From NCBI GenBank assembly GCA_963205275.1, contig CAUJIH010000051.1, positions 26,128 through 90,127 on the forward strand: a stretch of DNA of 64,000 bases, in the 5' to 3' direction. Both the position numbers and the translations under genes were made by a program. Below are positions 34,072 to 43,216 of the stretch, piece after piece; the first letter of the stretch is position 1, and each line of letters starts with the position of its first letter. Source of the DNA: Verrucomicrobiota bacterium. GTDB taxonomy: Bacteria; Verrucomicrobiota; Verrucomicrobiia; Verrucomicrobiales; DEV007. The notes beneath the pieces are model-generated. The model worked only from the letters and a program-made list of their open reading frames with translations. It did not search any database and was not told where the DNA came from.

Positions 34072-36186
34072 ATGAACGCCCTGATCGACAGCCTGAATGA
34101 ACTCAGCCAACCGGGTGACTGGCTTCGCTTCGTCTTTTCAAAAAATCCTGAGAATGAGATCTGTTTCGATATCGAGGGAGGTAGCGAGGAAGCTGCCGCC
34201 CTGTTTGCTCGAGTGTCTGCTCTTCTCCAGATTCACCGCTCCTTCGGGATCGAGTTTCAGAACTTATCTGCCAAGAACGATTCCGAGCACGAGCACGTCC
34301 CGATCTCTTGGCTTTCCGTCCGACCGCAATCCCAAGAGTTTTCGCCCGGAACTTCCGCTCGTTTAGGCTTTGGCAGCGATCTGGAGCAAAGTTATGTGCC
34401 AATTGTCGCTCCCGCCTTTTCAATCACTCAAGGGCGGGAGCTCGCGCAGAGTCCGCTCATGGTACCTTTCACGGATCGGGCTGTATCGCGTGTTGAAATT
34501 GAGTTTGTACGCTGGGAACTCGCCGATTCCTCGAGGCCAATGCTTCAACAATTGCTCGATTGCGGCGAAGAGAACACGGAATGGAGCGCGTGGGAGCGAT
34601 CTAGCCCGACGAGACGTTTTTTTGAACTTTGGCTCCTCCACGGAATCGGGTGGGAAATCAGCCTTCGGGTCGGTCTGAAGGAAAAGGCAGATTCGCAGGT
34701 GCTTGCACTCGTGGGGCTGGCTGGTCAGCAATTTTTTCGTACCCCTTGCCGAGTCGAGGCTTCTGATCAGAGCGAGACTATTGATTCACTGGCTTCCGAG
34801 AAGATCGATCTTGCTTTTCGCTTTCCCGTCGGATGGGGATGGCCGGATATTTTTCCGGGAACCGACGATTTCGGTAGGATTCACGGACGACGAAAATACC
34901 AAGCGGTCGCGCCAAGACTTCCTCGCCAGGGAATCCATATCGGTCGTGTCGATGATTCTGAGGTCCGCCTGCCCGACGCCACGCGCGACCGGCATACTTA
35001 CGTCATCGGCGCTACGGGCACGGGAAAAAGCACCCTCCTGAAACGCCTCATCTGCGAAGATATGCGCGCTGGACAATCTGTCGTCCTGCTCGATCCGCAC
35101 GGCGATCTTTACAACGAGATTCTGAGAGAGGTTCCCGAGAATCGCCTGAGCGAACTCTTTATCATCGATCCGAGGAACCCAGCAAATCCACCCGCCTACA
35201 ATTTCCTCAAGATTCCCCGTGATGGATTTTTTCGTCGTCGCGCCGAGTTTCTCATCGGTGAATTACTCCACTTCTTCTACGAGCAATGGGCGGGAGCGCC
35301 GGTCTTCGGCCCCATGTTCGAAATGTATTTTCGGAATATCTTGCTTCTCTTGCTTCTTGGGGATCCCTCCACAAAACGGGATCGCAAACCCTCTCCGCAA
35401 AGTGCATTGCGTGCTTCATCGGGAGAAACGAAAGAACCCGCCGAGACTCCTCCGATCACCCTGATGAGCTTCGAACGAGTCTTGACCGATGAGGAGTTTC
35501 GGAAGCAGCTTCTTAGGAACGTTACCGACGAGCCATTGAAACGTTTCTGGGAAGAGATGGCGACGAAGGTGGAGCGCGATGCGTCCCTCAATAACATCGC
35601 TCCCTACATCACTTCGAAGATAAACGTCTTTACAGGAGGAGGCTTCCTCACGGAAATGATCAGCCAGAACGATGACGCAGTGCGCCTAGAGGAGCGAATG
35701 GATCAAGGATGCATCTTTCTGGTGAATTTGGACAAGGGAATCCTCGGAGCCGATGCGAGTCGTCTGTTGGGTTCGATGCTGACCATGCAACTCTTCGCCG
35801 CCGGACTGAAGCGAAGTGGCCAACGACGTGACGAGCGTCGTCCTGTCAACATCTACATCGACGAGTTCCAGAACTTCGTCTCGGATCACAGTGCCTCAAT
35901 GCTCTCCGAGGCGAGAAAGTTCGGGCTGCGCCTCCATCTCGCCAATCAAACCCTCTCCCAGCTTTCCTCCCCGAGTAGACACGAGAACATCCTCGATTCG
36001 GTGCTCGGGAATGTCGGCAATCTCATCTTCTTCCGACTCGGGGTGACGGATGCGGAGCGTTTGCAAGCTCACTTCACGCCCTTCACAAGCCGCCAGATGA
36101 TCGAACTAAAAAACTACCACGCCCTGGCACGCCTGCTCACCGACGAAGGTCCACTTCAGCCATTCATTTTTGAAACCTTACCTTGA
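34072..36186 (+). CDS. TraD/HerA-like DNA-translocating ATPase (type IV secretion-type)
   Basis: A 704-residue protein with a DNA-pump ATPase domain. Walker A is GATGTGKS (313-320); VVLLDPHGDLY is next, then the Walker-B-like NIYIDEFQNFVSD and the ANQTLSQL motif of TraD/VirD4-family coupling proteins and related helicases. The roughly 300-residue N-terminal region has no transmembrane segments and no family I recognise, so it does not look like a membrane-bound coupling protein. No relaxase, pilus or other T4SS gene is beside it. It could be a defence or genome-maintenance pump of the HerA type, or a relic of a conjugative element. No truncation is seen; it ends normally with RLLTDEGPLQPFIF. 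Confidence 0.75.
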   Translation: MNALIDSLNELSQPGDWLRFVFSKNPENEICFDIEGGSEEAAALFARVSALLQIHRSFGIEFQNLSAKNDSEHEHVPISWLSVRPQSQEFSPGTSARLGFGSDLEQSYVPIVAPAFSITQGRELAQSPLMVPFTDRAVSRVEIEFVRWELADSSRPMLQQLLDCGEENTEWSAWERSSPTRRFFELWLLHGIGWEISLRVGLKEKADSQVLALVGLAGQQFFRTPCRVEASDQSETIDSLASEKIDLAFRFPVGWGWPDIFPGTDDFGRIHGRRKYQAVAPRLPRQGIHIGRVDDSEVRLPDATRDRHTYVIGATGTGKSTLLKRLICEDMRAGQSVVLLDPHGDLYNEILREVPENRLSELFIIDPRNPANPPAYNFLKIPRDGFFRRRAEFLIGELLHFFYEQWAGAPVFGPMFEMYFRNILLLLLLGDPSTKRDRKPSPQSALRASSGETKEPAETPPITLMSFERVLTDEEFRKQLLRNVTDEPLKRFWEEMATKVERDASLNNIAPYITSKINVFTGGGFLTEMISQNDDAVRLEERMDQGCIFLVNLDKGILGADASRLLGSMLTMQLFAAGLKRSGQRRDERRPVNIYIDEFQNFVSDHSASMLSEARKFGLRLHLANQTLSQLSSPSRHENILDSVLGNVGNLIFFRLGVTDAERLQAHFTPFTSRQMIELKNYHALARLLTDEGPLQPFIFETLP

Positions 36187-36193
36187 AGGGACG

Positions 36194-36286
36194 GTGATCG
36201 CAGATGTTCGGGAGCGCCTCGTGGAGATCTTCCTTTCCACACAGGAACGGAAATCGCTTTTTCTGGCAGGGCATACGCATCGGTAG
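36194..36286 (+). pseudogene. Possible short gene remnant resembling ExbD
   Basis: A GTG-initiated frame of 30 codons reads VIADVRERLVEIFLST...KSLFLAGHTHR, which loosely resembles a stretch of the ExbD/TolR periplasmic domain (a RxRxxEIF helix followed by KSLFIxG). It is too short to be a gene and could be random. There is no ExbB or TonB nearby. Confidence 0.15.
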
Positions 36287-36360
36287 AATGGGAAATGGAG
36301 TGGATAGAAAGTAAAAAATAGACCTGCATGAATTGCGATGCATCTCATCTCCCCAAAGAC

Positions 36361-37797
36361 TCAGGCCATCCAGTCGCGAATCACGCTCCCATAAACGTCC
36401 GTCAGACGATAATCCCGTCCTGCATAGTGGTAAGTGAGTTTCTGATGATCAAATCCCAGCAGATGAAGAATCGTGGCGTGAAGATCGTGGACGTGGACGG
36501 GATTTTCCTGTGCTTTGAAACCGAAGTCGTCCGTGCTGCCGAATCGGTAGCCGCCTTTGACTCCCCCGCCAGCCAGCCACATCGAGAAGCCGTGGTGATT
36601 ATGATCGCGCCCCAGCTTCGTATTCGGCCCATTCGCTCCAGGCGTCGGAAGCTCCACCGTAGGAGTGCGCCCGAATTCCCCACCCCAGAGGACGAGCGTA
36701 TCCTCTAAGAGTCCGCGCTGTTTCAGATCGATCAGGAGTGCGGCGATGGGCTGATCGGCTTGTTTTCCCAATTCCCCGTGCGCTTTCGCAATCTCGTTGT
36801 GACTGTCCCAAGGCTGTCCGGCTCCGTGCCAGACCTGTACGAAGCGCACGCCGCGCTCGATCAGACGCCGAGCGACCAGCATCTGACGCCCGTGCAGGGT
36901 GTCGCCATAGAGTTCGCGAACGTGAGCAGGCTCAAGTTCCACGTTGAAGACATCCGTCGCCTCCATTTGCATCTTGTAGGCCAGTTCCAGCGAGTGAATC
37001 CGGGCCTCTGCGTCGGCATCGTAGTCATTCGCACTTCCTTCATCCTCCCGATTCATCGCCTGGACCAGATCGATCTGGCGGCGCTGGAGATCTAGGCTCA
37101 TACGAGGATTGCGGATGTCGGGAATCAGTTTCGAAATCTGCGTGTTCTTCGTATCAATGTGAGCCCCCTGAAAAGCTCCGGGGAGAAAGGCCGAGCGCCA
37201 GTTTTGCGTCTCCACGATGGGGACTCCGCCAGGACAGAGGGAGACGAAGGCCGGCAGATTGGCATTTTCTGTCCCTAGACCATAGCTCACCCAGCTCCCG
37301 ACGCTGGGGCGCACCAGATTGATTCGCTCAGCTCCAGTGTTCATCAGCATCAGCGATGGCTCATGGTTCGGCACATTGGCATACATGGAATTGACGATGC
37401 AGAGATCGTCAGCCAGCTCGGCCAGTTTTGGAAAGAGATCGCTGATCCAAAGCCCGCTCTCCCCGCGTTGGCGAAAGGGAAAGGGAGATTTCATCAGCGT
37501 GCCGGTCTTTCGCTCGGTGCGCAGTTGCTCGCCAGGCATTTCCTTGCCGTCGTATTTCTCCAACATCGGCCTGTAGTCGAAGCTATCGACGTGCGACGGA
37601 CCTCCGTTCGCGAAAATATGGATGACGCGCTTCGCCCGTGCGGGGAAATGCGTCTTTCTCGGAGCCAAAGGGTTTGGGCCGTTGGAACCCGCTCCCTGCA
37701 ATTCCGAAAGCAGCGGAGCTAGCCCTAAGGCACCCATTCCCATCCCAGCACGGTGAAGAAAAGAACGACGAGAGTAAGGAGCTTTCATTGATTTCAT
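36361..37797 (-). CDS. DUF1501 family secreted protein
   Basis: A 478-residue exported protein with a Tat-type signal (YSRRSFLHRAGMGMGALGLAPLLSEL). DUF1501 members of PVC bacteria are sulfatase-like, alkaline-phosphatase-superfamily proteins; visible family motifs are RVIHIFANGGPSHVDSFDYRP, GSWVSYGLGTENANLPAFV and the C-terminal GGEFGRTPTVELP...GRDHNHHGFSMWLAGGGVKGG. Substrate unknown. It is the distal gene of a pair with the PSCyt1/DUF1553 protein, separated by 57 bp, a combination widespread in this superphylum and usually co-transcribed. Confidence 0.9.
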   Translation of the reverse strand: MKSMKAPYSRRSFLHRAGMGMGALGLAPLLSELQGAGSNGPNPLAPRKTHFPARAKRVIHIFANGGPSHVDSFDYRPMLEKYDGKEMPGEQLRTERKTGTLMKSPFPFRQRGESGLWISDLFPKLAELADDLCIVNSMYANVPNHEPSLMLMNTGAERINLVRPSVGSWVSYGLGTENANLPAFVSLCPGGVPIVETQNWRSAFLPGAFQGAHIDTKNTQISKLIPDIRNPRMSLDLQRRQIDLVQAMNREDEGSANDYDADAEARIHSLELAYKMQMEATDVFNVELEPAHVRELYGDTLHGRQMLVARRLIERGVRFVQVWHGAGQPWDSHNEIAKAHGELGKQADQPIAALLIDLKQRGLLEDTLVLWGGEFGRTPTVELPTPGANGPNTKLGRDHNHHGFSMWLAGGGVKGGYRFGSTDDFGFKAQENPVHVHDLHATILHLLGFDHQKLTYHYAGRDYRLTDVYGSVIRDWMA

Positions 37798-37854
37798 GGA
37801 AAAAAACGGATCAGACAGGGTAGAATCGCAGACTCAAGAGGGTTTAATCAGGAC

Positions 37855-40839
37855 TTAATCGATGAAAAGGAAGCGATTGGCGTTCAATAGTGCCTGTGCG
37901 TAGGCTCCCCAGGGAGTTGCGGGAATGGCAGGACCGGAGAAGGAATCTACTAGACTCCAGGCAGGCCAGTGCCCATCGAGATCCACGATGCGAGGATTCC
38001 AGGTGATGGAGTCGAAAGACGAATCCTTGTCCCGAGGATCGACGATGAAATACAAGCACTCGCCTTTTGCCAACTTTACTTCCGGGAGAGTCACCGACAT
38101 TGCTTCCTGACTGGCTTCGAGCACTTTGTCGAAAAGGTTCCCCCTAGAACTGCTGGCAAGCTTCACCCGAACACCGTTTCCTTTCCCGACATTGGGACGG
38201 CGAATCTCCCCGCGGACGCCGATGCGCAAGTCAGCCGGAGAGCGCCACTCATGAACCAGGCTTTCCTGATTCGTATAGCCCGGGTGTCCGCTCCCCTTCT
38301 CATCGATCGAGAGGTAGCTCAGAGGATTGTCTTTGAGCGGAGACTCCTGTCCCACCTGCCAGCGATTCCCTTTCCAGACGGGGAAGGAGTGAAAGCTCAC
38401 TTTTCCGGTGTCTGCATCGATATCTCCCCAGCCGTAGCTCCATTCTGTGTTGGTCTGACGCTTTCCGGCGACTTCGCTCGCACGCTGAAAGTCCGAGAGA
38501 AAACCCTCCGCCATCTTGCGATCATACGCTGTAGGATCTTTCGCAAATACGGCGTGATGGAGAGCTGCGATGCGGTCAGACGCCTGGTCTGTCTGTCGGG
38601 CCAGAACCTCCGCCTGATCCATGACGAAGGTGTTGTTCATGGTGAAGAGCGCTTGCATCGGGATGGTAGTATTCGGCCTCTTACCCGTAGTTTCCTGCGG
38701 ATTGGAAAAGTCGAAGTTTCGGAACGCGGGATTCAAATTCTGTCGATCGATGAAGGCATAAACTGAGCGGCGATTCTGATAGCCGGAGGCGAGAATCTCC
38801 ACAGGGCGACCAAACAGGGCGAGATCGAGATTTCCCGCCACATCGAGCATCGCATCGCGCATCTGCTCGAACTCCAGTCGTCGCTTTTTGTATTTCCACA
38901 GCAGTCGATTTTCGGCATCGACGAGCATGTTTGCCTCAGTCTTCGGATTTGACGACTGCTGAGTCCATGTGTCGGAGGTGAGAATCAGGCGATGGAGCTT
39001 TTTGAAGGAAGAGCCGCTGCGCAAGAAGTAATCCGCCAACCAATCCAGCAACTCCGGATGATCTGGTCGCTCCCCCGTATGCCCGAAGTCGTCGATACTG
39101 CGGACAATTCCCTCACCGAAATGCCACATCCAGACACGGTTCACGATATTCCGTCCGGTGAGAGGATTCGACGGCGCGGTGATCGCCTTCGCCATCTCCA
39201 GACGACCACTCCCCTGAGTGAATGGCCTAGCCTCCCCATTATCAGCGACTAAGGAGAGGAACTGCCGGGGAGCCAGCTCGCCGGGACGACCAGGATTCCC
39301 TCGAATGAACACATGCTGATTGATGGGCTGATCCCGATCTCGCAGGATAATGGCCTTGTCTGCATCCATCTGAGAATCCGCGACGAACTTGTCGCGCTTC
39401 CCTTCCAACTCCCTGAGTTTCTTTCTCGTTTCAGGATCGACCTTATTGCGCAAGGCAGCTGGATTCTTCGCCAGAGTGGGATTTTCTTTCTTCGCGATTT
39501 CTATCGCTGCTTGAAGAAGCTCGTCGATCTCCTTCTGCTTCACAGCCAGCTCTTTCGCATATTTTTCGTATTCTGGAGTCTTCGGTGGATCGCCGATGGT
39601 CGGGGTATCCACGGTGAGGGAGTTCAGAAAGATTCCGTAAAGGCCGTAGTAATCTCGCGTCGGGATCGGATCGGACTTATGATCATGACATTTCGCACAG
39701 GAGACAGTGAGCGCCATCGTGCCGCGAAATGTCGTGTCGATGCGGTCATCGAGGATATCCTCTTGGCTGCCGTTGCGACTGAGTGAGAGAAAGCCCATCG
39801 CAGCGAGATGGCGACGGTCTGGCCCCGCCGAATCGACCAACTGCTCAGCCGCGATTTGATAGAGCAAGAACTTGTCGTAGGGCAGATCTTCATTGAACGC
39901 TCGGATCAGCCAGTCGCGGTAGGTATAGCTGTAGATGAATCTCCGTTCCACGCCTCCACCTTCGTACCCCTTCGTATCAGCATAACGAGCAACATCCATC
40001 CACAGGCGCGCCCATCGCTCACCGTAATGCGGGGAATCGAGCAGACGATCCACTAACTCAGCCCAGACGATCTGATCAGGACGAGGATCATCGACAAAAG
40101 CACGCAGTTCCTGATATCGAGGAGGAAGGCCCAGCAGATCGAAGGAAAGCCGACGATAGAGCGTCGCCCGATCTGCACGAGGAGCTGAATTCACTCCTGC
40201 CGCAGTCTGAGCACGATGAATGAACCAGTCGATGGGGTTTCCTGCATCGGCGGGCAGGGCGGGAACCTTCACAGGCTGAAAGGACCAATGCTGAAGCGGA
40301 TCGACAGACTCGCGCTTGCGCGGTGCTTCTTCTGGCCAAGGCAAGCCCATCGCGATCCATTCTTGCAGAAGGCCAACGGTTTCCGTTGGTAGCTTCTCTC
40401 GCTTGTTCGGCATCGAGGGGATTCCCTTTTCACCTGAATGGGACACAGCTAGGATCACGACACTCCTGCTCGGGGTTTTCAAATCGATGATCTTGCGATA
40501 GTCGCTCCCCCGTACCCATCCATCGCGATAGTCCAGCTCTAGTCCATTTTTCGCATTCGCACCGGTGTGGCATTCGTAGCAGTTCTCCGACAGAACCGGA
40601 CGAATGCGTTTCTCAAAAAACTCGATCTGAGCCGGAGTAAAGTGGGGCTTTCCCGACGAGGACGCAGCAGGCGTCACAGGTGTCGGAGATGAGATGGAAT
40701 CCGCCTTTACGCCTCCAACGAATGAGAGCAGAAAAATCACGGCCAGACTTCCCCGGTCGAGGAAAGACGGGAAAGGAAGAGCGAAGGGAGTGGAAAGAGG
40801 ATATTTCAAGTGTGCCGACCGGCGAATCATTGCGCCCAA
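37855..40839 (-). CDS. PSCyt1/DUF1549/DUF1553 secreted cytochrome-like protein
   Basis: A 994-residue exported protein. An N-terminal hydrophobic segment (SLAVIFLLSFVGGVKA) leads to the planctomycete cytochrome c domain PSCyt1 with CYECHTG (C87/C90/H91), then DUF1549 containing a second CAKCHDHKSDPIPTRDYY haem-like motif, and DUF1553 in the last third (RNIVNRVWMWHFGEGIVRSIDDFG..., SLVADNGEARP). The family is likely a periplasmic oxidoreductase partnered with DUF1501 proteins in polysaccharide use; the reaction has not been defined. The start is ambiguous between ATGs at 40839 and 40830. The downstream DUF1501 gene follows directly on the same strand. Confidence 0.9.
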   Translation of the reverse strand: MGAMIRRSAHLKYPLSTPFALPFPSFLDRGSLAVIFLLSFVGGVKADSISSPTPVTPAASSSGKPHFTPAQIEFFEKRIRPVLSENCYECHTGANAKNGLELDYRDGWVRGSDYRKIIDLKTPSRSVVILAVSHSGEKGIPSMPNKREKLPTETVGLLQEWIAMGLPWPEEAPRKRESVDPLQHWSFQPVKVPALPADAGNPIDWFIHRAQTAAGVNSAPRADRATLYRRLSFDLLGLPPRYQELRAFVDDPRPDQIVWAELVDRLLDSPHYGERWARLWMDVARYADTKGYEGGGVERRFIYSYTYRDWLIRAFNEDLPYDKFLLYQIAAEQLVDSAGPDRRHLAAMGFLSLSRNGSQEDILDDRIDTTFRGTMALTVSCAKCHDHKSDPIPTRDYYGLYGIFLNSLTVDTPTIGDPPKTPEYEKYAKELAVKQKEIDELLQAAIEIAKKENPTLAKNPAALRNKVDPETRKKLRELEGKRDKFVADSQMDADKAIILRDRDQPINQHVFIRGNPGRPGELAPRQFLSLVADNGEARPFTQGSGRLEMAKAITAPSNPLTGRNIVNRVWMWHFGEGIVRSIDDFGHTGERPDHPELLDWLADYFLRSGSSFKKLHRLILTSDTWTQQSSNPKTEANMLVDAENRLLWKYKKRRLEFEQMRDAMLDVAGNLDLALFGRPVEILASGYQNRRSVYAFIDRQNLNPAFRNFDFSNPQETTGKRPNTTIPMQALFTMNNTFVMDQAEVLARQTDQASDRIAALHHAVFAKDPTAYDRKMAEGFLSDFQRASEVAGKRQTNTEWSYGWGDIDADTGKVSFHSFPVWKGNRWQVGQESPLKDNPLSYLSIDEKGSGHPGYTNQESLVHEWRSPADLRIGVRGEIRRPNVGKGNGVRVKLASSSRGNLFDKVLEASQEAMSVTLPEVKLAKGECLYFIVDPRDKDSSFDSITWNPRIVDLDGHWPAWSLVDSFSGPAIPATPWGAYAQALLNANRFLFID

Positions 40840-40929
40840 TTAGCCCTATCTTGTCCAGGGGTGCAACGAGCGTCATCATGTCTGGGATCCCCTTGAAGAT
40901 CAGCTCGGCCTAGGCGTAGGTTTTCGGAA

Positions 40930-41445
40930 ATGGACGAAAATGGAAAAGTCACTCAGCACGCACGAGTCGCAGACGGAATTCGAGCGGCTGAACCGCAGGA
41001 TATTCCGGCAATCCTGGCACTGGTAAAAGAGTTGGCAGAGTTCGAACATCTCTCGCACCAGGTATCGGCGACCGAAGCGGATTACCATTCTGCGCTTTTC
41101 GGTGAGGAATCCCATGCAAAGGCTCTCGTGGCTGTAATCGAAGGCGAGATCATCGGGTATGCGATCTTTTTCCCGACATTCTCCACCTTTCTCGGTCGTG
41201 CAGGAATCTGGCTAGAAGATCTGTATGTCAGCCCCACACATCGAGGAAATGGATGGGGAAAAGCTCTATTGAAAGCCGTGGGAGTAATCGCCCGCCAACG
41301 AGGAGCAGGACGCATGGAGTGGAGTGTGCTGGATTGGAATCAGAGAGCGATCGATCTCTATCAACAGATCGGCGGTGAGATTCTGTCGGATTGGCGTATT
41401 GTTCGCCTAGATCACGAAGGACTGGAATCTCTCGAATCGAAATGA
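40930..41445 (+). CDS. GNAT family N-acetyltransferase
   Basis: A 171-residue cytoplasmic acetyl-CoA-dependent acetyltransferase. The acetyl-CoA-binding motif A reads LEDLYVSPTHRGNGWGKALLKAV (about 95-118), preceded by the strand GYAIFFPTFSTF and followed by WSVLDWNQRAIDLYQQIGGE, which is typical of diamine or polyamine N-acetyltransferase relatives. Substrate is unknown. The stop codon overlaps the YggS start (ATGA at 41442-41445), indicating an operon. Confidence 0.85.
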   Translation: MDENGKVTQHARVADGIRAAEPQDIPAILALVKELAEFEHLSHQVSATEADYHSALFGEESHAKALVAVIEGEIIGYAIFFPTFSTFLGRAGIWLEDLYVSPTHRGNGWGKALLKAVGVIARQRGAGRMEWSVLDWNQRAIDLYQQIGGEILSDWRIVRLDHEGLESLESK

Positions 41446-42131
41446 GTATCGCTGAAAATCTGAAACGAGTTCGCGCCCACATCTCGGACGCCGCGCATCG
41501 TGCGGGGCGCACCGAAGATGCCGTGCGCCTCGTGGCTGTGTCGAAAACCTGGCCCGAGAGCGCCGTGCAGGAAGCCGCAGCCGCAGGTCAGCTAGATTTT
41601 GGTGAAAATCGAGTGCAGGAACTGCTGGAAAAAGCTCCTAGCTGTTCCTCTAAATTGCTTTGGCATCTGATCGGGCACTTGCAGGGAAACAAGGTGCGAA
41701 AGGCCCTGCCGCTCAGCGCCCTCATTCACAGCGTCGCCTCTCAGAAGCTAGCCGAAGAGATCAGTCGCATCGCAGGCGAACTCGAACTGACCGCCCGAAT
41801 TCTCCTACAGGTCAACGTCGCCAGTGACGATGCGAAGTTTGGCTTTCCTGTAGAGGAAATACGGCGAAAATTCGAGGGGATCGCTCGCCTGCCTCATCTT
41901 GAAATCAAAGGTCTAATGACAGTTCCTCCCTTCGAGGAAAACCCAGAAAAAGTGCGCCCTCATTTCGCCACCCTACGAAAACTCCGCGATTCTCTGGCAA
42001 ATGAGCATGGACAGAGCCTGTCAGAACTTTCGATGGGAATGAGCCACGATTTCGAAGTGGCCATTGCCGAAGGTGCGACCCTCGTGCGAGTCGGTTCGGC
42101 AATTTTCGGAACTCGGGACTACAGCCATTGA
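41442..42131 (+). CDS. YggS family pyridoxal-phosphate homeostasis protein
   Basis: A 229-residue cytoplasmic protein of the YggS/PLPBP family, which binds PLP without catalysis and helps maintain vitamin B6 homeostasis. The PLP lysine is Lys35 in [11 protein letters not shown]; other signatures are [49 protein letters not shown] and [29 protein letters not shown] start at ATG 41442, overlapping the acetyltransferase stop; the open frame starts at 41391. YggS is usually near cell-division genes such as sepF, but no such neighbour is seen here. Confidence 0.95.
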   Translation: MSIAENLKRVRAHISDAAHRAGRTEDAVRLVAVSKTWPESAVQEAAAAGQLDFGENRVQELLEKAPSCSSKLLWHLIGHLQGNKVRKALPLSALIHSVASQKLAEEISRIAGELELTARILLQVNVASDDAKFGFPVEEIRRKFEGIARLPHLEIKGLMTVPPFEENPEKVRPHFATLRKLRDSLANEHGQSLSELSMGMSHDFEVAIAEGATLVRVGSAIFGTRDYSH

Positions 42132-42253
42132 GGTTACTAAGGCTGGAAAACAATCTAGCTCTGCGGCAAAATATTTTTTGATTATTAAAATCGATTAAAT
42201 ATTGAATATTTCTGGATATTCTAGTATATTATAGAAAATCCATATTTTAGCGC
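42132..42253. promoter_or_regulatory. AT-rich spacer with palindrome and -10-like sequence
   Basis: The spacer before the coiled-coil gene is strongly AT-rich. It contains aaatatt-g-aatattt (42197-42211), a perfect inverted repeat with a one-base centre, and tattatagaa about 25 bp before the ATG at 42254 as a -10-like element. Confidence 0.35.
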
Positions 42254-42703
42254 ATGATTCGCGTTCCATTTTTCCTTTCCTCAGAAGATCAACCCATAGT
42301 AATGGATGCGCACAAGCACCCTGCGCTTGATGCTGATGAGGCGATCCATCGACTAGATCTGCGTCTCGCGCGTCTGGAGCAGCGTCTCGCCATCCATGCG
42401 GATGAGTTAAAATCGAATGTTTCTGAGCGTATCACACGGATTCAGAGTCGACTCGAGCGGGCACTGGGCGGCTTTCAATTGGGTCGGGAAGAAGGAACTG
42501 AGGTCGAGGAAAATCCAGAAAACGTCGTCGAGTTTCGGAATCTCAGAGGCGGCAAGCCGGGACAGGCGGATCACGTTTTGTGCGTAAAAAATGCGCGGGA
42601 AGCGATGACGGAGTTGAACGAGACGCTGCGCCTCACTCGCGACCATCTCGAAGCCCTCTCGGGAAGCATCGATAAGATGCGCAGTTGCATACCGAAGCAC
42701 TGA
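42254..42703 (+). CDS. Small coiled-coil protein (unknown)
   Basis: I do not recognise this 149-residue protein. After an N-terminal stretch (MIRVPFFLSSEDQPIV), residues about 28-65 form a coiled coil (IHRLDLRLARLEQRLAIHADELKSNVSERITRIQSRLERAL) and residues about 112-140 a second helical run (AREAMTELNETLRLTRDHLEALSGSIDKMRS). There is no signal peptide. The start may instead be the ATG at 42302 (MDAHKHPALDAD). Coiled-coil proteins of this size can act as structural or chromosome-associated factors, but nothing here says so. The gene stands alone on its strand, convergent with the response regulator. Confidence 0.5.
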   Translation: MIRVPFFLSSEDQPIVMDAHKHPALDADEAIHRLDLRLARLEQRLAIHADELKSNVSERITRIQSRLERALGGFQLGREEGTEVEENPENVVEFRNLRGGKPGQADHVLCVKNAREAMTELNETLRLTRDHLEALSGSIDKMRSCIPKH

Positions 42704-42796
42704 TACCCTCCCCCCAATTCGGGCCACACAATCCGCTTCCGGTAAAAGATTCGCATTTGCCCGCAACAGGCCTTCACGGGGCAGATTGGAAGTTCT

Positions 42797-43183
42797 TTAT
42801 TCCTCTGCTTTCGACAGGATCTCACCCAGCACTCGCAGGAGCAATTGTAGATCGACTGGCTTCGGAAGGATCATCTGCGAACCCGCCTGCGCAACGGCTC
42901 CTTCGGATAGCTCGGTGGAATCGACCAACGCCGTCAGCATGACGATGGGGATACTCGAGAGCTTCGAATCATCTTGAAGTCGTGCCTGAATATCTCCTCC
43001 GTCGAGTCCCGGCATCACTACGTCCAACAGGATCACATCGGGCTGAAAGCGCCGGATCGTGGCGAGAGCTTTCAGCGAGTCATTTTCCATCTCAACTTCG
43101 TAATCGCCAATTCGCTCGAGGTTCATCTTCAGGAGCTGGGTAAAACCCGCCTCATCGTCGATCAATAATATTTTGTGTGCCAT
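42797..43183 (-). CDS. Single-domain response regulator
   Basis: A 128-residue receiver protein with no output domain. Phosphoacceptor Asp54 lies in VILLDVVMPG; acidic pair Asp9/Asp10 in LLIDDEAG; switch residues are Thr in IVMLTALVDS and Lys in LPKPVDLQLLL. I start at MAHKILLIDD; five more codons are open. It follows the histidine kinase by 33 bp on the same strand, forming a two-component module. Without an output domain it must act by protein contact or pass phosphate to another protein, as CheY or Spo0F do. Confidence 0.9.
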   Translation of the reverse strand: MAHKILLIDDEAGFTQLLKMNLERIGDYEVEMENDSLKALATIRRFQPDVILLDVVMPGLDGGDIQARLQDDSKLSSIPIVMLTALVDSTELSEGAVAQAGSQMILPKPVDLQLLLRVLGEILSKAEE

Positions 43184-43216
43184 GGCGTGAAGTATCAAAG
43201 GAAAAGAAAAATAAGA

